Shown: piece after piece, positions 1 through 7,698 of the stretch
Position numbering within the stretch: the stretch's first letter is position 1
How the letters are laid out: each line of letters begins with the position of its first letter
Assembly (NCBI GenBank): GCA_947650795.1
Contig: CANSWR010000012.1
Span: 1 to 34,960 of the forward strand
Length of the DNA stretch: 34,960 nucleotides
Origin: an uncultured Bacillota bacterium
GTDB taxonomy: Bacteria > Bacillota_I > Bacilli_A > RF39 > UBA660
Reading direction: 5' to 3'
Notes under the pieces: model-generated
What the model saw: only the letters and a program-made list of their open reading frames with translations
What the model was told of the DNA's origin: nothing
Database searches by the model: none
Position numbers and translations under genes: made by a program

Positions 1-48
1 TGTCCAAAAAGTGTTTTGAAATTTGATGAGAACTTTCCTATTATACAA

Positions 49-71
49 GAAAAAATACTCTAAAAGAGCAT
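49..71 (-). terminator. Intrinsic terminator of the surface-protein gene
   Basis: On the minus strand ATGCTC and GAGTAT form a short stem with one G-T wobble around a TTTTA loop, followed by six T. It lies directly after the stop codon of the surface-protein gene. Confidence 0.65.
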
Positions 72-72
72 T

Positions 73-1512
73 TTATAAACTTGAAACTACATATGGATTA
101 CTACTTGTCCCATCTCCATCTGTAATAATTAATGATGATTTTAATGATACTACAGGTCTTATGACTCCTTCAGCATGGCTTACACCTGCACTATTTAAGC
201 TACCAACTTCTGTATTTCCCCAAACCATAAAAACTCGTGAGTAATAATCTCCATTCCATAGATAAAACCAAAATGGGCTCATTGTCCACCACCAGTTTGA
301 ACCAGTGGCACTACCTCCAGTTGCGTTTAAGTAATAATATACGTTTGGATTTTCTGTCTCTTGTAAACCACCTGCCAATACTACTTCATCTGCTGTCATT
401 AGTCCAAATCCATCTTTAAATTGATCTTTAGCATTGCATGTTAGAGTTGGAGCATTTTTATTTGTTACAAATCTTGTATACCCCGCATATTGGAAATCAT
501 TACTTGTACTATAGCTTCCACTGATGATATTTCTATCATTACAATATACTGCATTTGTATTTATATATTCTTTATCTGTAGCAGATAGATTATTATACCA
601 ATTTTCTACTGTTTTATATGCTTCTGATTTATTTTCGTTTGTTCTATTACTTTCTAAACTTCCACTAGTACCATATTTCCATCCTACATACATTGGATCA
701 TTAAAGTTAGTGTTATAAGCTTGTTGGCTACCAATGTATCCATCTTCTCCTCCAGTACCTGCATAAAGTATTCTTGCTGAACCATCACCATTTATTCTTA
801 TGATTCTCCATAGTTTTCCTGCAAAGCTTACCCAGTTATTTGGGTTTCCTGTAAAATAATAACTTATTCCTTGATTATCTTGAGTTTTCCATAATTTTGT
901 GTCAGTTTCTATATTAGTAAAATCTGTTCTTTCTGTTATATTATCTTGAGGGTTATCTGCTAAAATTTTCCCTAAAAATGACCCTGGATTTATAAAGTTT
1001 TCTTCTATTGATAGTGATCCACTTAAAGTTTGTCCCATGTCATCTGACTGATCTTCTTCCGAATTTCTATAAATGAATTCTATTAAATAAGTTTGTGTAA
1101 CACCTTCTTCTATTTCTATATTAGTTGCTAATGCTTTATCAGATGCTGTCGGATTTTTTGGAATATCTTTATATTCTGTCATTGAGTATCCATTATTACT
1201 TGTACATGTTATTTTATATTGTAAGAAACCTTCTGTTACAAATGTATTAATTAAGTTTTTAAATATTATGTTATATTTATATGTTTCTTTTCCTTCATTT
1301 TTTACACTAAAAGTCTTAGAATCGCTCCATCCTGGTTCTATATTTACTCCGCTTAAACTTAGTGTATCTGTATATATTATTTTTAATTCTTTTGCTGAAG
1401 CTGATATTGGAGTTCCTTCTCCTTCTATTCTGGTTTTAAAATACGCATAACTTAGTCCTAAAGTTGTCAATAATCCTAATATTGTTATAATAATTATTAT
1501 TCTTTTTTTCAT
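73..1512 (-). CDS. Membrane-anchored surface protein with variable FGE/C-type-lectin-like C-terminal domain
   Basis: 479 aa. The start follows a strong ribosome binding site (AGAGGAG, 6 nt before ATG). Residues 1-25 are a basic-hydrophobic signal or anchor (MKKRIIIIITILGLLTTLGL) running into SYAYFKT, as in TasA/camelysin-like exported proteins of Bacillota. Residues ~35-190 resemble a beta-sandwich (SGVNIEPGWSDSKTFSVKN). The C-terminal ~280 residues carry FAGKLWRIIRINGDGSARIL, GLMTADEV, WWWTMSP and GVIRPVVSL, the layout of FGE-like or DUF6273-like domains, which share the fold used by C-type-lectin variable proteins. The MSP...GVIRP stretch, + strand about 150-285, is the same segment encoded by the 15 cassettes at 19.8-24.1 kb. 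The boundary codons differ from the cassettes (ATGAGCCCA against ATGAGTCCG), so this may be a paralogue of the true recipient. It is monocistronic, with its own terminator. Ligand unknown. Confidence 0.8.
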   Translation of the reverse strand: MKKRIIIIITILGLLTTLGLSYAYFKTRIEGEGTPISASAKELKIIYTDTLSLSGVNIEPGWSDSKTFSVKNEGKETYKYNIIFKNLINTFVTEGFLQYKITCTSNNGYSMTEYKDIPKNPTASDKALATNIEIEEGVTQTYLIEFIYRNSEEDQSDDMGQTLSGSLSIEENFINPGSFLGKILADNPQDNITERTDFTNIETDTKLWKTQDNQGISYYFTGNPNNWVSFAGKLWRIIRINGDGSARILYAGTGGEDGYIGSQQAYNTNFNDPMYVGWKYGTSGSLESNRTNENKSEAYKTVENWYNNLSATDKEYINTNAVYCNDRNIISGSYSTSNDFQYAGYTRFVTNKNAPTLTCNAKDQFKDGFGLMTADEVVLAGGLQETENPNVYYYLNATGGSATGSNWWWTMSPFWFYLWNGDYYSRVFMVWGNTEVGSLNSAGVSHAEGVIRPVVSLKSSLIITDGDGTSSNPYVVSSL

Positions 1513-1632
1513 CGATTACTCCTCTACTCTCTATAATTACATTTTAACTTTTATTATTGTTATTGTCAATTATATTTTATATACATTTACTTACATTTAT
1601 AGATATTAAAAAACAATTTACGACATTTTATG

Positions 1633-1669
1633 GAAAGAAAAAAACTACTTAGAACTAAATCTAGTAGTT
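1633..1669 (-). terminator. Intrinsic terminator of the rnj-nifS-thiI operon
   Basis: On the minus strand AACTACT and AGTAGTT pair, with an inner AGA/TCT extension, followed by a run of seven T. It lies downstream of thiI and overlaps the end of a possible 35-codon ORF. Confidence 0.75.
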
Positions 1670-1752
1670 CTCTTATAGTTTTCTTTTAATTTATCTTTTT
1701 CTTGTCTTTCGTATCCAAAGTTTCCTTTTATGTTTTCTAGTATTTTGCTCAT
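1645..1752 (-). CDS. Possible small 35-aa basic peptide
   Basis: ATG at 1752 follows a weak GGTG, 5 nt upstream. The 35-residue product starts MSKILENIKGNFGYE and is highly charged (many K, R, E), with no membrane segment. It begins 43 nt after the thiI stop, and its last codons form the terminator stem. I do not recognise it. It may be a real small protein read from the thiI message or a chance ORF. Comparative conservation would decide. Confidence 0.3.
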   Translation of the reverse strand: MSKILENIKGNFGYERQEKDKLKENYKRTTRFSSK

Positions 1753-1794
1753 AGTATCACCATTATTATTATAAGCAAAATTTTATTTTTTATA

Positions 1795-2970
1795 CTAAAG
1801 ATAGTCGTTTTGTTCTACTTCATTTTTTAAATCTAATATTAATATGTTATTTACTGCTTCATCTAATAATGCAAAATCAAAATTCTCTTCTTGTTTTTTA
1901 GCAAACTCTAAGTTTGGATTTATTACCGGATGAGTCGGTACAAATATTGTACAACAATCTTCATATGGTAATATACTTATTTCATAACTTCCTATTTTTT
2001 TTGCTATTTCTATTATTTCTAATTTGTCAAATGATGATAGAGGTCTTATTATTGGATAATTTGTTACTTCATTTACAACATTGATACTTGTCAATGTTTG
2101 ACTAGCTACTTGTCCTATTGATTCTCCATTTATTATTACATTAGATTTGTATTTTTTCGCTACTTTTTCTGCAATTCTATACATCATTCTTCTCATCATA
2201 GTTATCATATATTCTGGTGACATATCTTTATAAATTGTTTCTTGGATTTTGGTAAAAGGAATTATATATAGTTTGCCATTGTTTCCATATTCTTTTAAAA
2301 TTTTTGCTAAAGATATTACTTTTTCTCTAGCTTCTAAACTTGTATGTGGTAAGCTTTCAAAGTAAATAAAGTCTATTTTTACTCCACGTTTCATCGTAAG
2401 ATACCCTGCAACAACGCTGTCAATTCCTCCACTCAACATTAGTAGTGCTTTTCCTAAAGTTCCTGTAGGATATCCACCAGATCCTTTTATTCCAGCTGAA
2501 TATACATAAACCCCTTCTTTTCTTATTTCAATATTTACTTCTATATTAGGGTCATGTACATCAACAGTAAGATTTTTTATATTTTTTAGTAAATATCCGC
2601 CTACTTGTTTTGATAAATCCATGCTCTTAATAGGATAATTTTTATCACTTCTATTTGTTATGACTTTAAAGCTATTATTACTTTTTATTATTTTGGTGCA
2701 TAATTCGCATATAGTTTCAAAGCTTTTATCTTTTTCGTAATAGCATTCTGCTATTTCATGTATTCCAAATATATTTTTTAATTTTTCTATTACTATATTC
2801 AAATATTCTGCATTAATGATTATAAACATTCTAAAATAATCTTTTCTTATTTTAGGATTATATTCTTTAATAGAATTTATTATATTGTTTTCTAATGTTC
2901 TAATAAAGAAATTTCTGTTATCTTTTTTGGTAGTTAGTTCTCCATATTTTATCATTATTATTTTTTCCAT
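1795..2970 (-). CDS. thiI: tRNA 4-thiouridine synthetase ThiI
   Basis: 391 aa. ThiI adenylates U8 of tRNA and inserts sulfur; it can also feed thiamine thiazole synthesis. The start MEKIIMIKYGEL at 2970 is chosen over the longer frame from 3036 because AGGTG sits 5 nt upstream. An N-terminal ferredoxin-like plus THUMP region (~1-165) precedes the PP-loop SGGIDSVVAGY, which binds ATP, and the conserved YEDCCTIFVPTHP segment near the end, with the Cys pair. It ends about 40 residues after that and lacks the C-terminal rhodanese domain of E. coli ThiI, as is usual in Bacillota. There the sulfur comes directly from a NifS-type desulfurase. That gene lies immediately upstream, so the pair is functionally coherent. 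Confidence 0.93.
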   Translation of the reverse strand: MEKIIMIKYGELTTKKDNRNFFIRTLENNIINSIKEYNPKIRKDYFRMFIIINAEYLNIVIEKLKNIFGIHEIAECYYEKDKSFETICELCTKIIKSNNSFKVITNRSDKNYPIKSMDLSKQVGGYLLKNIKNLTVDVHDPNIEVNIEIRKEGVYVYSAGIKGSGGYPTGTLGKALLMLSGGIDSVVAGYLTMKRGVKIDFIYFESLPHTSLEAREKVISLAKILKEYGNNGKLYIIPFTKIQETIYKDMSPEYMITMMRRMMYRIAEKVAKKYKSNVIINGESIGQVASQTLTSINVVNEVTNYPIIRPLSSFDKLEIIEIAKKIGSYEISILPYEDCCTIFVPTHPVINPNLEFAKKQEENFDFALLDEAVNNILILDLKNEVEQNDYL

Positions 2971-3046
2971 AATACACCTGCTTTTTCTTTTTATATTATA
3001 CTTTAAAAAATAAATTCTTACAATAAAAGAAACCATATTTATGGCT

Positions 3047-4168
3047 TCACTTTAATAATAATTCATTATATATTTTATCAAATGATATTAAAAATTTATC
3101 TATTTCATTTTCTGTTGTATGGTGGCTTATGCTTATTCTTATACTGGTAGTGCTTACTGTTTTATCATTTGTTATAGCGCTTAGAGTAGTGCTTTCTTCT
3201 AAACTTGAGCAAGCTGTTGTAGTACTTATACATATTCCTTCTTTTTCAATTGCTCTTACAAATGTTTCACTTTTTATTTTAAGTAAACTTAAATTATATA
3301 TATGTGGAACACAGAGATTATTTGAATTTATATGTAAGTTATATTCTGCTAATCCTTTTTCTAGTCTTTGTTTTAATTTTTTTACTTGTTCTACATTTTT
3401 TTCTAAGTTTTCTGATGCAATTCTTATTCCTTTAGAAAAACTAACAATTAGTGGTAATGCAGGTGTTCCTCCTCTTAATGGTGTGTTTTCTGTTAACCCA
3501 AATATAAGTGGAGTTATATTTATATTTGCTCGTTTATAAAGTAATCCAATTCCCTTTGGAGAATAGATTTTATGTGCACTGAAAGAGGCAAGATCTACGT
3601 CACTTAAATTTATTTTCATTTTTCCAAGAGCTTGAGTCATATCGCTATGAAATAATGTTAGCTTATTTTTTTTATTAATTATTTGTCTTATTGTTTTTAA
3701 TGGTGCTTTAAACCCTACTTCACTATTTACAGCACACAAGCTAACTAATATTGTATCTTCTGTTATGAGATTTTCTAAATCTTTCATGTCAAGTGAACCA
3801 TCTACATTAATTTTAACATAACTTACTTTAAAACCTTGTTTTTCCATATATTCGAAAGTCTCTAAAATACTTTTATGTTCAAGTTTACTAGTTATTATAT
3901 GTTTACCACGATTTTTATAGCTTTCGCATATTCCTTTTACTGCTGTCATATTTGATTCACTGGCACCTGAGGTATATATTATTTCATTCCATTTACAACC
4001 TAAGCATTCAGCAATTTGCTTACTTGCTTTTAACATTAATTCTTTACTTTTTACACCTAAGTTATGTATTGAGTTTGCGTTTCCTATGAAATCTCTAGTT
4101 ACTTTAATGTATGATGATAAAACTTCTTCTAAAACAGGTGTTGTCGCACTATAATCTAAATAAATCAT
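3047..4168 (-). CDS. nifS: Cysteine desulfurase, NifS/IscS class
   Basis: 373 aa, fold-type I PLP enzyme that takes sulfur from cysteine as a protein persulfide. Visible landmarks are the N-terminal YLDYSATTPV, the Schiff-base lysine in SAHKIYSPKGIG, and the active-site loop STTTACSSLEESTT holding the catalytic Cys. RGGTPALP is the usual substrate-binding segment. AGGTG precedes the ATG by 5-6 nt. The gene begins 8 nt after the RNase J paralogue stops and ends ~75 nt before the thiI start. The nifS-thiI pairing is known from Bacillus (nifZ-thiI) and points to tRNA 4-thiouridylation as its main job, though Fe-S work cannot be excluded. Confidence 0.92.
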   Translation of the reverse strand: MIYLDYSATTPVLEEVLSSYIKVTRDFIGNANSIHNLGVKSKELMLKASKQIAECLGCKWNEIIYTSGASESNMTAVKGICESYKNRGKHIITSKLEHKSILETFEYMEKQGFKVSYVKINVDGSLDMKDLENLITEDTILVSLCAVNSEVGFKAPLKTIRQIINKKNKLTLFHSDMTQALGKMKINLSDVDLASFSAHKIYSPKGIGLLYKRANINITPLIFGLTENTPLRGGTPALPLIVSFSKGIRIASENLEKNVEQVKKLKQRLEKGLAEYNLHINSNNLCVPHIYNLSLLKIKSETFVRAIEKEGICISTTTACSSLEESTTLSAITNDKTVSTTSIRISISHHTTENEIDKFLISFDKIYNELLLK

Positions 4169-4176
4169 ATAAACAC

Positions 4177-5841
4177 CTACATTTCTTGAATCACTGTTAG
4201 TATTACAGGTTTACTTTCAGTTTTTTTGTATATAAATGACCCGATTTCTTCTCTTATATCTGTTCTTATTTTTGCATAATCTGCATATTTTCCATTATGT
4301 GTGTTATTTTTTATTATTTCTAAGCTTTTTGTTTTTATTTCTTCTATTAAATCAAGATTATCTTTTACATATATAAATCCTCTTGTAACAACTTCTGGGC
4401 CATTTTTGATTTTTTTATTTTTTTTGTCTACTGTTGCACTTACAAGTATTAGTCCATTATTTCCTAACATTTCCCTATCTTTTAAAACTAATTCTCCAAC
4501 ATCATTACTAGATTTACCATCAATTAATATAGAGTCTACAAATATGTGCTCAATACATTCTAAAAGATTTCCATTTTCAAATGTTACTACATCTCCATTT
4601 TCTTTTAATATTAAATTAGATTGTGGCATTCCCACTTTTTCTGCAAGTTCTGCATTTCTAACTTGATAACGATATTCACCTTTTATAGGCATATAGTATT
4701 TTGGACTAAATAGTTTTACCATTAACATTAAATCTTCACTAGAAGCGTGTAATCTTACGTTTTTATCTTTTGGAACATCAAATATGTTAGCTCCTTTTAC
4801 TGCTATGTCATTTTTAAGTTTTACACTTGTTAATTCTATTGCATCATAACTTGGATCAGCAAAACAAATAGAGTCTGTATTTTCTAGTGTTATATATTTA
4901 TCATAACCGTTTACTATTCTACTTAAATTATAATAAGGCATTTCTCTATCATTTGCTATAAATATTACTGAATTTTTATCTCTTAAGTTACTTAAATCGC
5001 CTATTATGTTTTTATCTACATTTAAGTATCCTTCTTTTATTGACATTTCTACTATTGAATGAAGATATTTTCCCATTATAATGACTTTTCTATCTGTACC
5101 TTTTAATGCATCAAATATGTTTTGCATTGTTAATATATGTAATGGAAGTAAACTAAATATTATTCTTCCTTCACTTTTGTCCACCACATTTCTAAAGTAT
5201 TTATCTAGTTTATGATTAGGACTTGTAAATCCTGGTTTTTCTGCAAATACACTTTCATTCATGAGTAATAATACTCCTTGTTTTCCTATGTAAGCTATTT
5301 TACCTAAATCCATATCATAATGATCTTTCATAGTTGAATCTATACAGTAGTCTGCCATGTATATTATACTACCATCTTGAGTATTGACTGAGTACCCTAC
5401 ACTTTCTGGTGATGAGTGTGTTACACTAAATGGAAATATACTAAAGTCTTTAAAATCAAGTTTTTTATGTGGTTTTATTACATGTAAATTGCTAATTTTT
5501 ACAGGTGCTTCTTCTTGTTCTATTGTGATAACTTTTGAAGCAAAGTTTGTAGCATATATATGGATTTCTGGGATAGCTTTAACTAACTCATTAATGCTTC
5601 CAATATTTTCGTAATGTGCATGTGAAATAAATACTCCTACTATTCTTTTTCTATTTTCTATTAAATATGTAAAATCTGGGATTATATAGTCTACTCCATA
5701 CATTTTATCTGAAGCATATTTTAATCCACAATCAAATACTAATATTTTATTATTTATTTCTATTACATATAGATTTTTTCCGTTTTCGTTTAATCCACCT
5801 AATGCAAATACGTTTATTTTATTTATATTTTTTTTGTTCAT
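4177..5841 (-). CDS. RNase J family protein, probably catalytically inactive paralogue
   Basis: 554 aa, normal RNase J length: metallo-beta-lactamase, beta-CASP and C-terminal domains. The start MNKKNINKINVFALGG at 5841 follows AAGGAG perfectly; the longer frame from 5943 has no ribosome binding site. The metal-binding HxHxDH motif reads H74-A-H76-Y-E-N, so the Asp and the last His are changed. The HGEYR signature near the C-terminus reads KGEYR. The MADYCID segment keeps the Asp of the usual GDFKFD. Family knowledge says these residues hold the two metals, so activity is probably lost or weak, as in RNase J2-type subunits that support an active J1. First gene of the rnj-nifS-thiI operon behind a good promoter at 5934-5962. 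Confidence 0.88.
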   Translation of the reverse strand: MNKKNINKINVFALGGLNENGKNLYVIEINNKILVFDCGLKYASDKMYGVDYIIPDFTYLIENRKRIVGVFISHAHYENIGSINELVKAIPEIHIYATNFASKVITIEQEEAPVKISNLHVIKPHKKLDFKDFSIFPFSVTHSSPESVGYSVNTQDGSIIYMADYCIDSTMKDHYDMDLGKIAYIGKQGVLLLMNESVFAEKPGFTSPNHKLDKYFRNVVDKSEGRIIFSLLPLHILTMQNIFDALKGTDRKVIIMGKYLHSIVEMSIKEGYLNVDKNIIGDLSNLRDKNSVIFIANDREMPYYNLSRIVNGYDKYITLENTDSICFADPSYDAIELTSVKLKNDIAVKGANIFDVPKDKNVRLHASSEDLMLMVKLFSPKYYMPIKGEYRYQVRNAELAEKVGMPQSNLILKENGDVVTFENGNLLECIEHIFVDSILIDGKSSNDVGELVLKDREMLGNNGLILVSATVDKKNKKIKNGPEVVTRGFIYVKDNLDLIEEIKTKSLEIIKNNTHNGKYADYAKIRTDIREEIGSFIYKKTESKPVILTVIQEM

Positions 5842-5933
5842 TTTTATCTCCTTCTTACTTTTAGGCACAAAAAACCATTTTAGTTTAATTAATGATTTAA
5901 TATTAAATATATAATAGTTCTTCTGTATGTATA

Positions 5934-5962
5934 AATATAACATAAAATGTGGGATTAGTCAA
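5934..5962 (-). promoter_or_regulatory. Sigma-A promoter of the RNase J-nifS-thiI operon
   Basis: TTGACT (5957-5962), 17-nt spacer, TATATT (5934-5939) on the minus strand. It gives a leader of about 85 nt before the RNase J start. Confidence 0.7.
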
Positions 5963-6023
5963 ATTTACTTTGTTTTTAGGGTTGTACATTTTTTATATAC
6001 ATTTTTTGGAATTAAGTGAGATT

Positions 6024-6067
6024 AAAAATAACACCAAGTAGTTAAATGTAATCTTTAACAAAACTTG
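6024..6067 (-). terminator. Terminator at the end of the NAD operon
   Basis: Nested stems CAAGT/ACTTG and GTTAAA/TTTAAC on the minus strand, followed after a few bases by a T-rich tract. It lies just after nadK. Confidence 0.5.
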
Positions 6068-6082
6068 ATATCTATTAATTTT

Positions 6083-6877
6083 CTATTTTAAAAATTTTTC
6101 ATTTACTTTGTCTATAAAATTATAATCTTGTTCTCTAAGCATTTTTATTCTTTTGTTTTTTACGAACATTGTCACTTTTTTTACTGAATCATAAAATTTA
6201 TTTTCTCCATCTATTGTTACTATTAAGTTATCTTTGTTTTCTTCTGGCATTACTTCTATTATGCTATCTTGTGGTATAACAATTGAATTTAATAAATTTC
6301 TATAAACTTTGGAGTTAAGTGGTGCGATTGGAGTAATTTGTGTAGTATGCAGACTATTGCATATAACACTGCCTCCAAAGCTTAAATTATAAGCAGTTGA
6401 GCCGAATGAAGTGGAAACTAAGATTCCATCTCCTACAAATTTTTCAAGTTTATGTTTATCTACTTCTATTAATAATTTTGTAGTATTTAATTCACTGTCT
6501 CTTATAGTAACATCGTTTAAAGCAAATATGCTTTCTTTTTTTGAATCTGTTTCGATTTCTATTTCAAGTACACTAACATTCTCAGTTTTATATGCGTTTT
6601 TGTTTAATTTTTCAATAAAGTCATCTATACTTTCTGCTCTTACTTCTTGAGCAAATCCTAAAGTACCAGTATTTATTCCAATATAGTAAATTTCGCTGTT
6701 AAAGTTAGTCTTTTTTATCATTCTAAGAAATGCTCCGTCTCCACCTATAGCGACTCCTAGGTCTTCATTTTCATTTACTATTTTATATTTATTATTTTCT
6801 AGTTTTTTTATTAATTCTTTTTTTAGATTGTTTGATTTTATGTCATTATTACAATATATACAAATATTTTTTATCAT
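6083..6877 (-). CDS. nadK: NAD kinase
   Basis: 264 aa. Phosphorylates NAD to NADP. The ATP-site GGDG motif is present as AIGGDGAFLRMI, followed by NTGTLGFAQE and the NAD-binding GDGILVSTSFGSTAYNLSFGG, then APLNSK. Length is typical for the short Gram-positive enzyme. Its ATG overlaps the TGA of the upstream NrtR-like gene (ATGA), implying translational coupling. It is the last gene of the NAD operon and completes the route from nicotinamide to NADP. Confidence 0.95.
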   Translation of the reverse strand: MIKNICIYCNNDIKSNNLKKELIKKLENNKYKIVNENEDLGVAIGGDGAFLRMIKKTNFNSEIYYIGINTGTLGFAQEVRAESIDDFIEKLNKNAYKTENVSVLEIEIETDSKKESIFALNDVTIRDSELNTTKLLIEVDKHKLEKFVGDGILVSTSFGSTAYNLSFGGSVICNSLHTTQITPIAPLNSKVYRNLLNSIVIPQDSIIEVMPEENKDNLIVTIDGENKFYDSVKKVTMFVKNKRIKMLREQDYNFIDKVNEKFLK

Positions 6878-7695
6878 TTTTTGCTCCTATAAGTATAAAG
6901 AACGCTTGGACGATGACCTCCTCCAGTTCTTTGTTTTTGCGTTTTTTCAACTTTACTTGCTATTATTCTTCTAAAAGCTGGGTCTAGTAGTTCCTTTCCT
7001 AAAATAACTTCATAGACTTGTTGTAATTCTCCTAAAGTAAAGTATTCTGGCATCATGTTAAAGACTATGTCAGTATATTCTATTTTGTTTTTAAGTCTTT
7101 CTATCCCTGAAACTATTACTAATGGATGATCAAATGCTAAACGATCATTTTTTACAATATGAAATTCATATCTATCTGTAGTTTGTTCTCTTAGTGTTTT
7201 GCCTACTACTACGCTAAATGTCTCGTTTCCATTATCAAATGTTATATTAACTTCTTTTTCATCTTCTAATATTGTCATATCAAACCAGCTTGCTTCTTCT
7301 GTTAATTTGTTTAATAGTCTGTTTTGGTCAATAAGTGCCATGTAAGATACACTCATTATTCTCATTCTTGGATCTCTATTTATGCTATCAAATGTATATA
7401 ATTGTTCTAAATATATATTACTTAAGTTCGTTTCATTTTTAAGTATTCTTTTAGCAGCTTCTAAGCTTGTTTCTTTTATATCCATGAAGCCGCCTGGTAG
7501 ACACCATTTGTTTTTGAATGGGAAATCATTTCTTTTTACTAATAGTACTGAAAAATGTTTAGAGCTAAGTTTTCTATAATTTTCTTGTGTTTTATTTGAT
7601 ACACTAAATATTAATATATCACTTGTTACTGATAGTTTTTCAAATTTACTTGAGTCATAATTTTTTAAGAATTCTTTTTCTGTTTTATACTCCAT
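6874..7695 (-). CDS. nrtR: NrtR-type transcriptional regulator (degenerate Nudix plus winged helix)
   Basis: 273 aa. Residues ~45-170 form a Nudix fold, but the catalytic box is broken. The initial G and first E are kept (GFMDIKE), while the REL, EE and G positions read RIL, NE and N. Hydrolysis is therefore unlikely. The C-terminus (~205-273) matches the NrtR winged helix: YFTLGELQQVYEVILG, then FRRIIASKVE and a G-H-R-P...LY ending. NrtR proteins are known repressors of NAD biosynthesis genes that sense ADP-ribose-type ligands through the Nudix domain. Its place between NAD genes and the repeated operator-like sites upstream support this role. It starts 3 nt after the methyltransferase stop, whose last codons (AAGGAG) supply the ribosome binding site. 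Confidence 0.85.
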   Translation of the reverse strand: MEYKTEKEFLKNYDSSKFEKLSVTSDILIFSVSNKTQENYRKLSSKHFSVLLVKRNDFPFKNKWCLPGGFMDIKETSLEAAKRILKNETNLSNIYLEQLYTFDSINRDPRMRIMSVSYMALIDQNRLLNKLTEEASWFDMTILEDEKEVNITFDNGNETFSVVVGKTLREQTTDRYEFHIVKNDRLAFDHPLVIVSGIERLKNKIEYTDIVFNMMPEYFTLGELQQVYEVILGKELLDPAFRRIIASKVEKTQKQRTGGGHRPSVLYTYRSKK

Positions 7696-7698
7696 TTG

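Noticed and set aside
4177..5943. Longer RNase J start at 5943
   Set aside because: No ribosome binding site and it would begin at the promoter; the ATG at 5841 follows AAGGAG.
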